This document shows positions 30,101 through 38,457 of a stretch of DNA of 64,000 nt, one piece after another. The stretch covers positions 5,194,001 through 5,258,000 of the forward strand of contig NC_004463.1 of NCBI RefSeq assembly GCF_000011365.1. The letters run 5' to 3'. The DNA comes from Bradyrhizobium diazoefficiens USDA 110 (GTDB taxonomy: Bacteria; Pseudomonadota; Alphaproteobacteria; Rhizobiales; Xanthobacteraceae). Each line of letters begins with the position of its first letter. Within the stretch, counting starts at the first letter, position 1. Below the pieces are notes generated by a model, which saw only the letters and a list, made by a program, of their open reading frames with translations, had not been told where the DNA came from and ran no database searches. The translations under genes and the position numbers were made by a program.

Positions 30101-32775
30101 GTGACTTCACTATCGTCACCGGCGGGTCCGTCTCATATGGCGGGATGGTCGTGCTGCCCTTCAGCGGCAGCGTCTATACGGTGACGGTCACCGGCGTCAC
30201 GGGCGATGGCACGCTCGGCCTCAAGCTCAACGCGTCCGGCACCGGCATCGTCGATCGCGCCGGCAATGCCATATTTGCCGGCTTCGCCGGACAGACCTAC
30301 ACGATCGATCACACCGCTCCGACCGTGACGTCGATTGCCGCGTCGGGCGCCAGCCCGAACAACGCCGGCACCGAACAGTTCACGGTGACCTTCTCGGAGA
30401 GCGTCAGCGGCCTGACCGCCACCGATTTCACCCTGACCACGACCAACACACCGGGTGGTATCGCCCTCTCCACCACCGGCATCAGCCAGATCACCTCCGC
30501 CGACGGGAAGACCTACACGGTGACTGTCGGCGGCGTCACCGGCGACGGCACCGTGCGCCTCGATTTCAAGAGCGGCTCGAGCGGCGTCACCGACACTGCC
30601 GGCAATGGCGCCAGCGCGGGCTTCTCGAGCGGCGACGTCTACACCATTCGACATACCGCTCCGAGCGTTTCGTCGATCGTCGCGAACGGCTCGAACCCGA
30701 ACAATGCCGGAAGCGATCAGTTCACGGTGACGTTCTCGGAAGACGTCACCGCCGTCGATGCGAGCGACTTCACGGCGACCCGCACCGGCAGTGTCACCGA
30801 CACCGGCATCGTCCTGACGCCCGTCAGCGGCAACGTCTATACCGTGACCGTCAACGGCGTGACCGGCGACGGCACGCTGCGCCTCGACCTGAACGCTTCA
30901 GGCACCGGCATTGCCGATGCCGCCGGCAACGCCGTGGCGAACGGATTCACCGGCGGCGACGTCTACACCGTTCAGCATACGGCCCCGGCCGTGACGTCGG
31001 TGAGCGTGCCCGCGAACGGTACCTACGTCGCCGGTCAGAATCTCGACTTCACGGTCAATTTCAGCGAGGCGGTGTCGGTGACGGGCACCCCGGAAGTCGC
31101 GATCATGCTCGACACCGGTGGCCTCGTCGACGCCCAATATGTCGGCCAAGGCAGCGCCTCCTCGCTGACCTTCCGCTACACAGTGGCTGCCGGCGAGAGC
31201 GATGCCAATGGCGTCGCGCTCGGCAGTGCGATCGTTCTCAATGGCGGCACGATCAAGGACGCGGTCGGCAACGCCGCCGTGCTCACGCTGAACAATGTCG
31301 GCTCGACCGCCGGCGTTCGGGTGGATTCGATCGCGCCGACGGTGATGTCGATCGCGACCTCGGGCGCGGGCATCGTCGCAGGCAGCGGCGATCTCAACGC
31401 CGGCCATAGCGTCATCCTGACGCTCAATCTCAGCGAAGCGGTCAACGTCGATCTGACCGGCGGCACGCCGACCATGCAGCTCAACGATGGCGGCGTCGCG
31501 ACCTATGCGGGCGGCAGCGGCAGCAGCGCGCTGACCTTCAGCTATCTCGTGGCTGCGGGTGAGAACGCGAGCGATCTTTCGGTCAACCAGATCCTGCTCA
31601 ATGCAGGGACCATCCGCGACCTCGCCGGAAACGATCTCACCTTGCCGGGCGGCACCGTCAACCCCGCCGGGATCTTGCAGATCGACACGCACGCGCCGGA
31701 TATCGTCGCCGTCAGCGCATCGCCCGCGAGCGGCGCGGTCGGAGCCGGCCAGTCTGTCACGATCACGGTCGCCCTCGCCGAAGCCGTGACCTTGTCGGGC
31801 GGTGCGCCCACCCTCTCGCTCAACGATAACGGCATCGCCACCTTCGATGCGGCTGCGACCGCGGCCTTGCATGATTCCAGCAAGCTCGTGTTCAACTACA
31901 CGGTGGGAGCCGGCGACACGCTCACATCTGCGCTGGCGGTCACGGGCATAGATCTGCACGGCGGAGCGATCGGCGACCTCGCCGGCAACGCCGCCAATCT
32001 CGGCAATATCGCCACGACATTCACCGGACTTGCCGTGATCGATTCACTCGTCACGGCGCACGCAGACAACAACCGTGTCGTCGCCGGCCAGACCGTCACC
32101 GCCGATGCCGCGCACGGCCTGCTCGCCAACGACACCGACACCAACCCCGCCGATCACGTCGTGGTCAGCGCCGTCAACGGGCTCGCCGGCGCCGTCGATC
32201 ACAGCATCGCAGGCGCCTATGGCAGCCTCACGGTGCATGCCGACGGCAGCTATTCCTACGCTGCCAGCGGCGGCGTCACCGGCGTCGCCTACGACAACTT
32301 CACCTACACCGCGAGCAACGGCCATGCGGCGCCCTCGACATCGACGCTGACCGTCCAGGTGATCGGCGGCAACCAGAACTTCGTGTTCGTTCCCGCCGGC
32401 GGATCCGCCACCACCGGTTATGGCAATACCGTCCTCGACGGCAGCGCCGGCGGCGCCACCATCACGGCCGCCTCGACCTTCAACGCCCACGAGATCCTGA
32501 TCGGCGGCCCCGGCGACACGCTGATTGCCGGCAATTACGGCCGGGATACGTTCGTGTTCGCCGGCGATTTCGGTCACAACACCATCAACAACTTCCATAC
32601 GGCCCTGGACGACATTCAGCTGCAGGCATCGCAGTTCGGAAGTCTCGCCAACGTCTTCGCGGACCTGCATCAGGTTGGGGCGGACACCGTGCTCACGCTC
32701 GACGCTACTCACGTGGTCACCATCACCAACACCGCGTTGGCAAGCCTGACCTCGGCCAATTTCCATCTGGTTTGA
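27199..32775 (+). CDS. Giant secreted multi-domain adhesin-like protein (DUF4347, collar, Ig-like, VCBS)
   Basis: 1,858 residues, no Sec signal. Order: DUF4347 (1-165, VVFIDSRVSDIDALL, SIVGHGAPGEI, LYACDTA); a cadherin-like unit (about 185-290); three phage-tail-collar-like units (about 328-427, 449-560, 582-690), each with GTTYGGxGxxTFxLPxL; a second cadherin-like unit (about 705-795); about seven Ig-like repeats (828-1615, TAPxVxSI and FTVTFSExV patterns); a VCBS-like unit with LLANDTDTNPADHVV and GSLTVHADGSYSYAA (1616-1722); and a C-terminal RTX-like tail (GGPGDTLIAGNYGRDTFVFAG). This is the build of type I-secreted surface proteins. No secretion genes are adjacent. ATG at 27199 preferred over two in-frame GTGs. 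Confidence 0.85.
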   Translation: MGRVVFIDSRVSDIDALLDGLAPDEQAFVLNGASDGFAQIATILKNNGLTGLASISIVGHGAPGEIEIGSSVIHDADLANDAAALSAIGASLASDGALALYACDTAAGATGSQFISDLSAYAGGVTVDAATHVIGNADPASWTLDVSTTPAAAAVSAPFAEQALANFSTTLGIIGLTPGTSATFHGGGAAVSIAPNLIVTDSASSTLSSAVVSLVGFVAGDTLNFTDQNNIHGSYDAAHGILTLSGSDTVADYQDALRSITYSFSGNGDPTGGGTHQVRDITWQVSDGTNTNITASPINNDQPSLGLTQLIPLQGTYPSHGDGTSDPGTIDLGSIRTFAGSLAPNHTALASGQLLSIAQNTALFSLFGTTYGGNGQTTFELPNLQAKLTVGSENSANFSLGANYGTDTVTLGTQNLPSGFGAGQALTNDQPSLTINYLINTGGPGASSASNWLDVAGEIVPFLSNFAPAGYLLAAGQVLNIADYPNLYNAIGTTYGGDGVTTFALPDLTGRTIIGVGTNSIGDFQLGTVIGQDTTTLSTSNLPHPVGASADFSNYQPSIALHYLISLEGIFPSQSGSYSDSAPWVGEIISYAGNGTDLDYMLAHGWAECQGQLLSISQNQVLFALIGTTYGGDGQSTFALPDLTGRAVASVGTNSQGNQVELGGQYGTASTTLISSEVPLTASVLGIVHTAPTVTAGASLNYPVGSAAALLDSTLIVADPDSGGNLTGATIKIASGFVSGDALSFISQNNITGSYNAATGLLTLSGTDTLDHYQTVLESIAFSAPGSTAPGSRTIEWTVTDGSSSNGTSNTATSTVNLLHVPLVSSVTAATTGNATDLNAGKVVTITVAFTDPVNVTGAPEFQLSDNVIATYQGGSGGTALTFSYTVQAGDSSSDLQVQNLLLNGGTIKDGSGNDAVLAGTATDLHLTIDTAAPVVSSINSAGSNPSNATSDTFTVTFSEIVSAVDASDFTIVTGGSVSYGGMVVLPFSGSVYTVTVTGVTGDGTLGLKLNASGTGIVDRAGNAIFAGFAGQTYTIDHTAPTVTSIAASGASPNNAGTEQFTVTFSESVSGLTATDFTLTTTNTPGGIALSTTGISQITSADGKTYTVTVGGVTGDGTVRLDFKSGSSGVTDTAGNGASAGFSSGDVYTIRHTAPSVSSIVANGSNPNNAGSDQFTVTFSEDVTAVDASDFTATRTGSVTDTGIVLTPVSGNVYTVTVNGVTGDGTLRLDLNASGTGIADAAGNAVANGFTGGDVYTVQHTAPAVTSVSVPANGTYVAGQNLDFTVNFSEAVSVTGTPEVAIMLDTGGLVDAQYVGQGSASSLTFRYTVAAGESDANGVALGSAIVLNGGTIKDAVGNAAVLTLNNVGSTAGVRVDSIAPTVMSIATSGAGIVAGSGDLNAGHSVILTLNLSEAVNVDLTGGTPTMQLNDGGVATYAGGSGSSALTFSYLVAAGENASDLSVNQILLNAGTIRDLAGNDLTLPGGTVNPAGILQIDTHAPDIVAVSASPASGAVGAGQSVTITVALAEAVTLSGGAPTLSLNDNGIATFDAAATAALHDSSKLVFNYTVGAGDTLTSALAVTGIDLHGGAIGDLAGNAANLGNIATTFTGLAVIDSLVTAHADNNRVVAGQTVTADAAHGLLANDTDTNPADHVVVSAVNGLAGAVDHSIAGAYGSLTVHADGSYSYAASGGVTGVAYDNFTYTASNGHAAPSTSTLTVQVIGGNQNFVFVPAGGSATTGYGNTVLDGSAGGATITAASTFNAHEILIGGPGDTLIAGNYGRDTFVFAGDFGHNTINNFHTALDDIQLQASQFGSLANVFADLHQVGADTVLTLDATHVVTITNTALASLTSANFHLV

Positions 32776-32884
32776 GTGCGATCCAGCCTGAAGGCGCTCC
32801 GATCCCGACCCGGAGTTGCCAATTGGTCACAGCGTTCAGCCGCCATGTAGCGTAAAATCACGTCGGAATCGGGGAATTGGGCCA

Positions 32885-33736
32885 ATGAAGAATTTCGAGA
32901 AACTTGTGCTTGCGGGCGTCGTGGCTGTCGGGGCGGCTTGGGGGACGGCACATGCCGCGGATCTTGCCCCGACCTATAAAATGCCGGTGAAGGCGATCGC
33001 CCCGGTTCAGACCTGGAATGGCTTCTATGTCGGCGGCAATGTCGGCTACGACTGGAGCACGGGCTCCACGGGTATTTCCGTCCTGTCGACCGATCCGGCA
33101 CTGGCGGCCCCGCTCGCCGCGCTGGTTGCGGCCGGTTCATTTCCGACCGCGCTGTCGCCGTCGGCGAAAGGCGTGATCGGCGGCGTCCAGGCCGGCTACA
33201 ATTGGCAGGTCGCCCCGCAATGGCTGGTCGGCCTCGAGGCCGACTTCCAGGGCGCGGACGTCAAGGGCACGACCACCCAGGCGCTCGCACCGGTCGGCTT
33301 CGATGCCACCTCGACGACGGTCAGCAAGGGCATCGACTGGTTCGGCACCGTGCGTGGCCGGGTCGGCGTGCTGGTAGCGCCGCAATGGCTGCTCTACGGC
33401 ACCGGCGGCTTCGCCTATGGCCGCACCAAATCCTCGTTCAGCACCACCGACGTGACCGGCGGATGCATCGTGGGCGCGACCATCTGCGCCAGCGGCGCCT
33501 CCTCGGGGACGAGCACCGGCTGGACCGCCGGCGCCGGCACCGAAGTGATGTTCGCGCCGAACTGGAGCTTCAAGGCCGAGTACCTTTACGTCGACCTTGG
33601 CCGGCGGACGCTGAACGTCGCCTCCTCCACCGTTCCGGCCATCGTGTTCACGACATCGACCCCGTTCCGCGAGCAGATCGCCCGGGTCGGCGTCAACTAT
33701 CATTTCTCGGCCGGCCCCGTCGTCGCCAAATACTGA
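32885..33736 (+). CDS. Omp31-like outer-membrane beta-barrel protein (porin 4)
   Basis: 283 residues: signal peptide MKNFEKLVLAGVVAVGAAWG then THAADLAPTYKMPVKA and TWNGFYVGGNVGYDW. It ends VGVNYHFSAGPVVAKY, sharing the VVAKY terminus with porins 1-3, but the N-terminal ADLAARPYTKAP block is replaced. A Cys pair occurs in GGCIVGATICASG. Outer-membrane small barrel; more distant paralogue of the cluster at 9603-12283. It follows the adhesin gene by 109 bp. A long hairpin follows. Confidence 0.9.
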   Translation: MKNFEKLVLAGVVAVGAAWGTAHAADLAPTYKMPVKAIAPVQTWNGFYVGGNVGYDWSTGSTGISVLSTDPALAAPLAALVAAGSFPTALSPSAKGVIGGVQAGYNWQVAPQWLVGLEADFQGADVKGTTTQALAPVGFDATSTTVSKGIDWFGTVRGRVGVLVAPQWLLYGTGGFAYGRTKSSFSTTDVTGGCIVGATICASGASSGTSTGWTAGAGTEVMFAPNWSFKAEYLYVDLGRRTLNVASSTVPAIVFTTSTPFREQIARVGVNYHFSAGPVVAKY

Positions 33737-33778
33737 TCAAGACGCCCTGGGTCCGCCGACCCCGTGCACGCATGGCCG

Positions 33779-33815
33779 AGGCCGATCAGAGCCGCTCTGA
33801 TCGGCCTTCGCGTTT
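33779..33815 (+). terminator. Terminator-like hairpin after porin 4
   Basis: 13-bp perfect stem AGGCCGATCAGAG (33779-33791), loop CCG, CTCTGATCGGCCT (33795-33807). The tail TCGCGTTT is only weakly U-rich. Confidence 0.6.
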
Positions 33816-33872
33816 GAACCTGCCGGGCGCAATCAAGCTCTACTGACGTGCGCACCCCAACCAGGACACTCC

Positions 33873-34388
33873 ATGCTCACCCGTCGCAGCCTCATCGCTA
33901 CTGTCCTCCTCGCCGGCGTCGGCCCCGCCCTCGCCCAGGCTCCCGCAACCAGTGAACCGCTCGCTATTCTGACTGCGATCTACACCCGCGCCGCCAAGGG
34001 CAAGGGCGATGGCGGCGGCGCCTTCATCATCGAGAACAAGGCGGCCAAGGCCAAATATCTCTCCAAGGCCCTGGTCGCGCTATGGGCCAAGGCCGATGCG
34101 CATACGCCCAAGGGCGACGTCGGACCGGTCGATTTCGATCCCGTCACCAACTCGCAGGAACCTGACGTGAAGTCGTTCAAGGTTGACGCCGAGAAGATGG
34201 AGGCCGACAAGGCGATACTTGCGGTGACCATCACCGGGCACCGCAACGACCGCAAACCCGCCGACCTGATCGTGCGTTACGACTTCGTGCGCGAGGCTGG
34301 GAGCTGGCGGATCGACGACATCAAGGGCTCCTCCGACGGCGAAGCCTGGTCGATCCGCAAGATGCTGACAGACTCGCTGAAGAGCTGA
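33873..34388 (+). CDS. Exported DUF3828-type protein
   Basis: 171 residues. MLTRRSLIATVLLAGVGPALAQ is a signal peptide with a twin-Arg-like RRS. The mature part (AILTAIYTRAAKGKGDGG, VDFDPVTNSQEPD, VRYDFVREAGSWRIDDIKG) has the NTF2-like DUF3828 pattern of a small alpha+beta fold with the late WRIDDI strand. Function unknown, probably periplasmic. It is followed 11 nt later by a GNAT-family gene, so the two may be cotranscribed. Confidence 0.75.
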   Translation: MLTRRSLIATVLLAGVGPALAQAPATSEPLAILTAIYTRAAKGKGDGGGAFIIENKAAKAKYLSKALVALWAKADAHTPKGDVGPVDFDPVTNSQEPDVKSFKVDAEKMEADKAILAVTITGHRNDRKPADLIVRYDFVREAGSWRIDDIKGSSDGEAWSIRKMLTDSLKS

Positions 34389-34399
34389 CCGGAGACGAC

Positions 34400-34675
34400 A
34401 TGAGCGACGTCATCGACAACAAGGCCCATCACCGTTTCGAGCTGGAGGCGGAGGGATATCTTGCGACCGAACATTACAAGCTCGACGGCAACGTCATCAC
34501 GTTCGAGCACACGGACGTACCGAAGGAGCTGGGCGGCAAGGGCGTCGGCTCGAAACTAGTGCAAGGCGCGCTCGATCAGGTCCGCGCCGCCGGCTTGAAG
34601 CTGATCCCGCAATGCCCGTTCGTGAAGGCGTGGATCGAGAAGCACCCGGACTATGCGGATCTGGTGAAGAGATGA
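34400..34675 (+). CDS. Small GNAT-family N-acetyltransferase (YjdJ-like)
   Basis: 91 residues, the minimal GNAT fold of the YjdJ/Gtn10-like group. Core strand NVITFEHTDVPKELGGKGVGSKLV contains the acetyl-CoA pyrophosphate-binding loop (GGKGVGSKL). CPFVKAWIEKHPDYADLV is the family C-terminus. Likely a cytoplasmic acyltransferase acting on a small molecule or protein lysine; substrate unknown. A paralogue of the same size lies at 36355-36630. Confidence 0.85.
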   Translation: MSDVIDNKAHHRFELEAEGYLATEHYKLDGNVITFEHTDVPKELGGKGVGSKLVQGALDQVRAAGLKLIPQCPFVKAWIEKHPDYADLVKR

Positions 34676-34722
34676 CCGAGCAGGCCCACCGATCGCGCGG
34701 CGGGCCTGCCGAAATCCGCAGC

Positions 34723-35121
34723 CTATTGCCCATGCTTCAGCAAATCCTGGTCACTCATGTCCCAGTCCTGCCACAACTGGAGTACGCCGAGGATCACCGC
34801 CACTGCGCCCAGACTGGTGTGGTAGATCCGGAGAAAACCTTCGCCGGAATAGCCAAGCACCAGGGGCGAGACAATGAGCCACAGCCCGACCAGGATGGTC
34901 GCCACCTCCTGCCAGCGCTGCAAGGCGACATATTCGAGCTGGCTGAGGCCAAATACGACGAGGCCGACTGCGACCGTGTTCAGGACCATCGTGTCGTGTC
35001 CGGCAATCCCCGAGCTATCCTGGATGGGGAACCACGGCGACGCAGCAATCAGCGCACCGAGCAGCATCCCGCACCAGTCTTCCCATGTTCGATGAGTATT
35101 CAAGAAACCAAAGTCCGACAT
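34723..35121 (-). CDS. SPW-repeat membrane protein
   Basis: 132 residues with four membrane segments and two SPW-type repeats: WCGMLLGALIAASPWFP and VATILVGLWLIVSPLVLGY. The family is a predicted inner-membrane protein of unknown function. The start at 35121 has an excellent Shine-Dalgarno (AGGAGGTTACG); upstream in-frame sequence lacks family features. No partner gene is obvious. Confidence 0.85.
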   Translation of the reverse strand: MSDFGFLNTHRTWEDWCGMLLGALIAASPWFPIQDSSGIAGHDTMVLNTVAVGLVVFGLSQLEYVALQRWQEVATILVGLWLIVSPLVLGYSGEGFLRIYHTSLGAVAVILGVLQLWQDWDMSDQDLLKHGQ

Positions 35122-35315
35122 CGTAACCTCCTGCAAAAGAGGCATACGTCTGCGGCTGGCGATCACGACACTCCGAATGTCTAGCGACCGTGCCGGCCGC
35201 ATTCGGGCGTATGTCCTCTCAAGGACGTGGGAACCGCGGTGGAACTTGCAAGAGCGACACTGAGGATTTTTTGCGGTCGCCACGTGACGTCCAACGGGTC
35301 AAGAATTCACACCGG

Positions 35316-36250
35316 CTACAGCGCCCCAAGCTTTCGCAGTGCATCATGCGCGACGGGCAGTCCGGGCCGCAACTCCAGCGCCTTCCGGAAATCTGCAATC
35401 GCGCCCTGCTTGTCGCCGAGCCGCAAGCGGGCCTGCCCGCGGTTGCTCCATGAGAACACGTCGGACGGATCGTATTGCAGCGCCTTGTCGTAGTCGGCGA
35501 GGCCGCCCTTGTTGTCGCCCTGGAAGAGACGGATCATGCCGCGATTGCGCCAGCCGCGCGCATCTGTCGGAGCGATGCGGATCGCGTCGCCATAGTCGGC
35601 GGCGGCGCGGTCGAGCTGCTCGTTGTCGCGATACACGTTGCCGCGGTCGATATAGGCGAGCAGATCGGGCGCAAGCTTGATCCGCATGGTGTGGTCGGCG
35701 AGCGCATGCGCCGTGTCGTGCTTGCGGGCGTAGACGAAGCCCCGATTGGCGTAGGCGGTGGCATAGTTGGGATCGCGCTTGATCGCCGCGTCAAAATCCG
35801 CAATGGCACCGTCGAGGTCGCCCTTGTTGAAGCGCGACTCGCCGCGATTGCTGTAGGCGAGGGCCAGCGACGGATCGAGCTTGATAGCCTCGTCGTAATC
35901 GGCGATGGCGCGATCATAGTCGCGCTTGAAGCTGTAGACGCGGCCGCGGTTGTTGTAGGCGCAGGCGTAGGCCGGATCGAGCTGACCGCCTCGTCGAGAT
36001 CGGACAGCGCGGCATCGAGCTCGCGTTTCTCGGTGAGGCCATGGCCGCGGTTGCAATAGGCGCCGGCGAGCCTGCGGCCGGTCTCGCTCTTCGTCTCAAT
36101 GACGCTCGAGCAGGCCGTGACCCGTTCGTCCGGCGTGCTCGTCAATCCGACGCAGGCGTCCCAGGCCGGACCGCCTTCGGCCGACGCCGGCGCTGGCGCC
36201 GTCGAGGCGAGCGCAGCGAGCAACGCCATGATGCTGAGCGGGACGCGCAT
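35316..36250 (-). pseudogene. Exported TPR-repeat protein gene with a one-base frameshift
   Basis: The gene starts at 36250 with signal peptide MRVPLSIMALLAALASTAPA then PASAEGGPAW. The frame runs normally to ...ELDAALSDLDEAV (near 35985). There the coding strand reads GAGGCGGTCAGCTCGATCCG where EAVKLDP needs GTCAAGCTC; one A is missing near 35982-35984. The remainder continues in the next frame as LDPAYACAYNNRGRVYSF... with about six more TPR units to the stop at 35316. Repaired, it would give about 311 residues. A recent mutation or a sequencing error fits equally; both halves are otherwise intact. Confidence 0.82.
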
Positions 36251-36354
36251 TTTCCGGGTATCTCCCCTGCGGCAACCTCCCTTGGTCGCACCTTGGCAAG
36301 GGCGGGTTCAGGCGCCTAGATCAGAGCGCAGACATCGCTTCGGAAGGATTACGC

Positions 36355-36630
36355 ATGGCGGCATCGGTACGCGACAACAAAGACAGGAGCCGCTTCGAGC
36401 TCGATGTCGGCAGTGACATCGCCTTCGCCAATTACCGGCTGACGCCGTCGGCGGTGATCATCACCCATACCGAGACGCCGCGCGCGCTGCGCGGCCGCGG
36501 CATAGCCTCCGAGCTGGTCAAGGGCGCGCTGGATCTGATCCGCCGCGACGGCAGGAAGGTGATCGCCGGTTGCGGCTTCGTCGTCGACTATCTTGACAAG
36601 CATCCGGAGGACGCGGACCTCGTCGCCTGA
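36355..36630 (+). CDS. Small GNAT-family N-acetyltransferase (YjdJ-like), second copy
   Basis: 91 residues, same length and layout as the gene at 34400: RFELDVGSDIAFANYRL, then AVIITHTETPRALRGRGIASELV (acetyl-CoA loop RGRGIAS) and CGFVVDYLDKHPEDADLV. Here the acetyl-CoA loop is the more canonical RxxGxA form. Cytoplasmic acyltransferase of unknown substrate. It is transcribed alone and its stop is followed by a hairpin that mainly serves the opposite strand. Confidence 0.85.
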   Translation: MAASVRDNKDRSRFELDVGSDIAFANYRLTPSAVIITHTETPRALRGRGIASELVKGALDLIRRDGRKVIAGCGFVVDYLDKHPEDADLVA

Positions 36631-36633
36631 ATC

Positions 36634-36659
36634 AAAAGGGCCCGCGCGAACGCGGGCCC
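36634..36659 (-). terminator. Rho-independent terminator of the DUF3597 gene
   Basis: GGGCCCGCG (36638-36646), loop CGAA, CGCGGGCCC (36651-36659). On the minus strand it is followed by TTTTGATT, so it stops transcription of 36682-37083; on the plus strand there is no T run. Confidence 0.75.
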
Positions 36660-36681
36660 CGAGCAACGACCGAGCGATCGG

Positions 36682-37083
36682 TCAGTGCTTGATCTCAGGC
36701 GGCAGCTTGCCGCCATTGGCAGCGAGCTTGGACATCACCTGCTTGTGCAGCCAGACGTTCATGCTCGCGGAATCGTTGGTGTCGCCGCTGTAGCCGAGCT
36801 CCCGGGCGAGATCCTTGCGCGCGGCGAGGCTTGAGTCGATGTCGAGCGCCTTCATGAGATCGACGATCGAGGTGCGCCATTCCAGCTTCTCGCCCTTGTG
36901 CGCGGCGACCGCCTTGTCGACGATGGCGGCGACGTCGACGGACGCCATGGGCGCGGCTGCCGGCGCCGATGCGCCCGGCGCGGCCCCTGCGGGGGCACCG
37001 GCCGGCGCTGCGCCACCGGCAGGCGCGGCGGAAGCCGGTTGGCTACCGAAGATCGCGCTCATGATTTTCCCGAAAATGCTCAT
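36682..37083 (-). CDS. DUF3597-family small protein
   Basis: 133 residues: MSIFGKIMSAIFG, then a low-complexity Ala/Pro/Gly linker (about 15-45), then the compact domain VDVAAIVDKAVAAHKGEKLEWRTSIVDLMKALD with SSLAARKDLARELGYSGDTNDSASMNVWLHKQV. This is DUF3597, a helical domain of unknown function related to stress-type proteins. GGGGAGAAGAC precedes the ATG at 37083, which is preferred over an in-frame ATG 15 codons upstream. A strong terminator follows. Confidence 0.85.
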   Translation of the reverse strand: MSIFGKIMSAIFGSQPASAAPAGGAAPAGAPAGAAPGASAPAAAPMASVDVAAIVDKAVAAHKGEKLEWRTSIVDLMKALDIDSSLAARKDLARELGYSGDTNDSASMNVWLHKQVMSKLAANGGKLPPEIKH

Positions 37084-37417
37084 GTCTTCTCCCCGAAAAG
37101 GATCCGTTGGAAGGGCCTTGAGTGGCACTTATAGACGAAGTTTCTGCGTTGCGCCCGCGGATCATGCGAACCGACAACCAGCATCAGCTTATCTGCGGCG
37201 AAATGACGGCCGAATGACATCGTCGAGGTTGCGGTGCGGCATCGAATCTCACCCAAGCGTGAGGGACAGGACTCGGAATTGAGAGTACGGTTTCCGTTCA
37301 GCTCGCGATGCCTTCCGGAATTCGCGCCTGGTTGGGATCGCGATCATCCAAGAAAAGCGGCCGCTTGCGCCGTTTGCCGGCGCCGGATGCGGCCGCATGG
37401 CAAGGGAGCTAGCGACC
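37084..37417. other. 334-bp divergent promoter region
   Basis: Lies between the divergently transcribed DUF3597 and DUF2189 genes. No gene or RNA recognised. A short hairpin CTCACCC..GTGAG-like occurs near 37250. Promoter positions could not be assigned with confidence. Confidence 0.4.
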
Positions 37418-38326
37418 ATGGCCACACTTTACCAGGGCAATGTCCCCACAATGGCCCCGCCCGCTGATGCGGCGGGACCAATCATCCGGACGATCCAACT
37501 GTCCGACCTGCATGATGCGCTGAGGCGCGGCTGGGAGGATTTCAAGGCGGTTCCGAGCCACGCCATTATTCTCTGCGTGATCTACCCGGTGCTGGGCCTC
37601 GTGCTCGCCCGCGTGGTGATGGGCTATTCGGTGCTGCCGCTGTTGTTTCCGCTGGCTGCGGGCTTCGCGTTGATCGGGCCGTTCGCTGCCTTGGGTCTCT
37701 ACGAGCTCTCGAGCCGGCGCGAACGCCATGAAGAGGCCAGCGCCTGGGATGCCATGGAGGTGCTGCGCTCGCCTTCGTTCGGGGCCATGCTCGGTCTTGG
37801 CACATTGCTGCTCGCCCTGTTCGTGACCTGGGTTGCAACCGCACAGGCGATTTATGTCGCAGCCTTCGGCTATGAGGGCGTGACCGGGATCTCGGACTTC
37901 ATTACGCGCGTGCTGACGACCCGGCAGGGCTGGTGGCTGATCGTGGTCGGCTGCGGCACCGGCTTCCTGTTCGCGCTCGCCGCGCTCTGCATCAGCGCCG
38001 TGTCGTTCCCCCTGATGCTCGACCGCCATGCCGGCGCGTTCGATGCCATGGTCACCTCGCTGCGCGTTGTCGCCAGGAACCCGGTGCCGATGGCGGCCTG
38101 GGGCCTGATCGTGGCGGTGCTGCTGGCGCTCGGCACGATCCCGGCGTTCCTCGGCCTCGCCGTGGTGATCCCCCTGCTCGGCCATGCCACCTGGCATCTC
38201 TACCGCAAGGTGATCGTTTCCGATCCCGGTGCCCGGCCTGTGCCGCCTCCGCCGCATCGTCCGCGCAAGCCCGCCGCCGACTTCCCCGCCAACCTCTTCC
38301 CGTGGCGGAATCGGACAGACGCCTAA
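37418..38326 (+). CDS. DUF2189-family integral membrane protein
   Basis: 302 residues. After a polar N-terminus with IRTIQLSDLHDALRRGWEDF come about six membrane segments (AIILCVIYPVLGLVLARVV, LFPLAAGFALIGPFAALGLY and others), with YELSSRRERHEEASAWDAM in a loop. These are the hallmarks of DUF2189, a predicted inner-membrane protein of unknown role, frequent near cytochrome oxidase genes elsewhere. A proline-rich cytoplasmic tail follows. ATG 37418 has AAGGGAG upstream; the in-frame ATG at 37397 lacks one. Confidence 0.82.
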   Translation: MATLYQGNVPTMAPPADAAGPIIRTIQLSDLHDALRRGWEDFKAVPSHAIILCVIYPVLGLVLARVVMGYSVLPLLFPLAAGFALIGPFAALGLYELSSRRERHEEASAWDAMEVLRSPSFGAMLGLGTLLLALFVTWVATAQAIYVAAFGYEGVTGISDFITRVLTTRQGWWLIVVGCGTGFLFALAALCISAVSFPLMLDRHAGAFDAMVTSLRVVARNPVPMAAWGLIVAVLLALGTIPAFLGLAVVIPLLGHATWHLYRKVIVSDPGARPVPPPPHRPRKPAADFPANLFPWRNRTDA

Positions 38327-38457
38327 CGATCTCGTGACATCCGGTCCTGCCCGGCTCCGGGCGGGACCGGCCCCCGTCATGCGCCTTGCTTTGGCCGCGG
38401 TTCCGACCGAGATTGCACCTCGCCGGTCAGATCACTTCACGGAATCCATTTCATCTG

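Noticed and set aside
35316..36250. Programmed frameshift in the TPR gene
   Set aside because: No slippery heptamer, stimulatory stem or Shine-Dalgarno-like stimulator seen at the junction; a simple deletion or sequence error is more likely.
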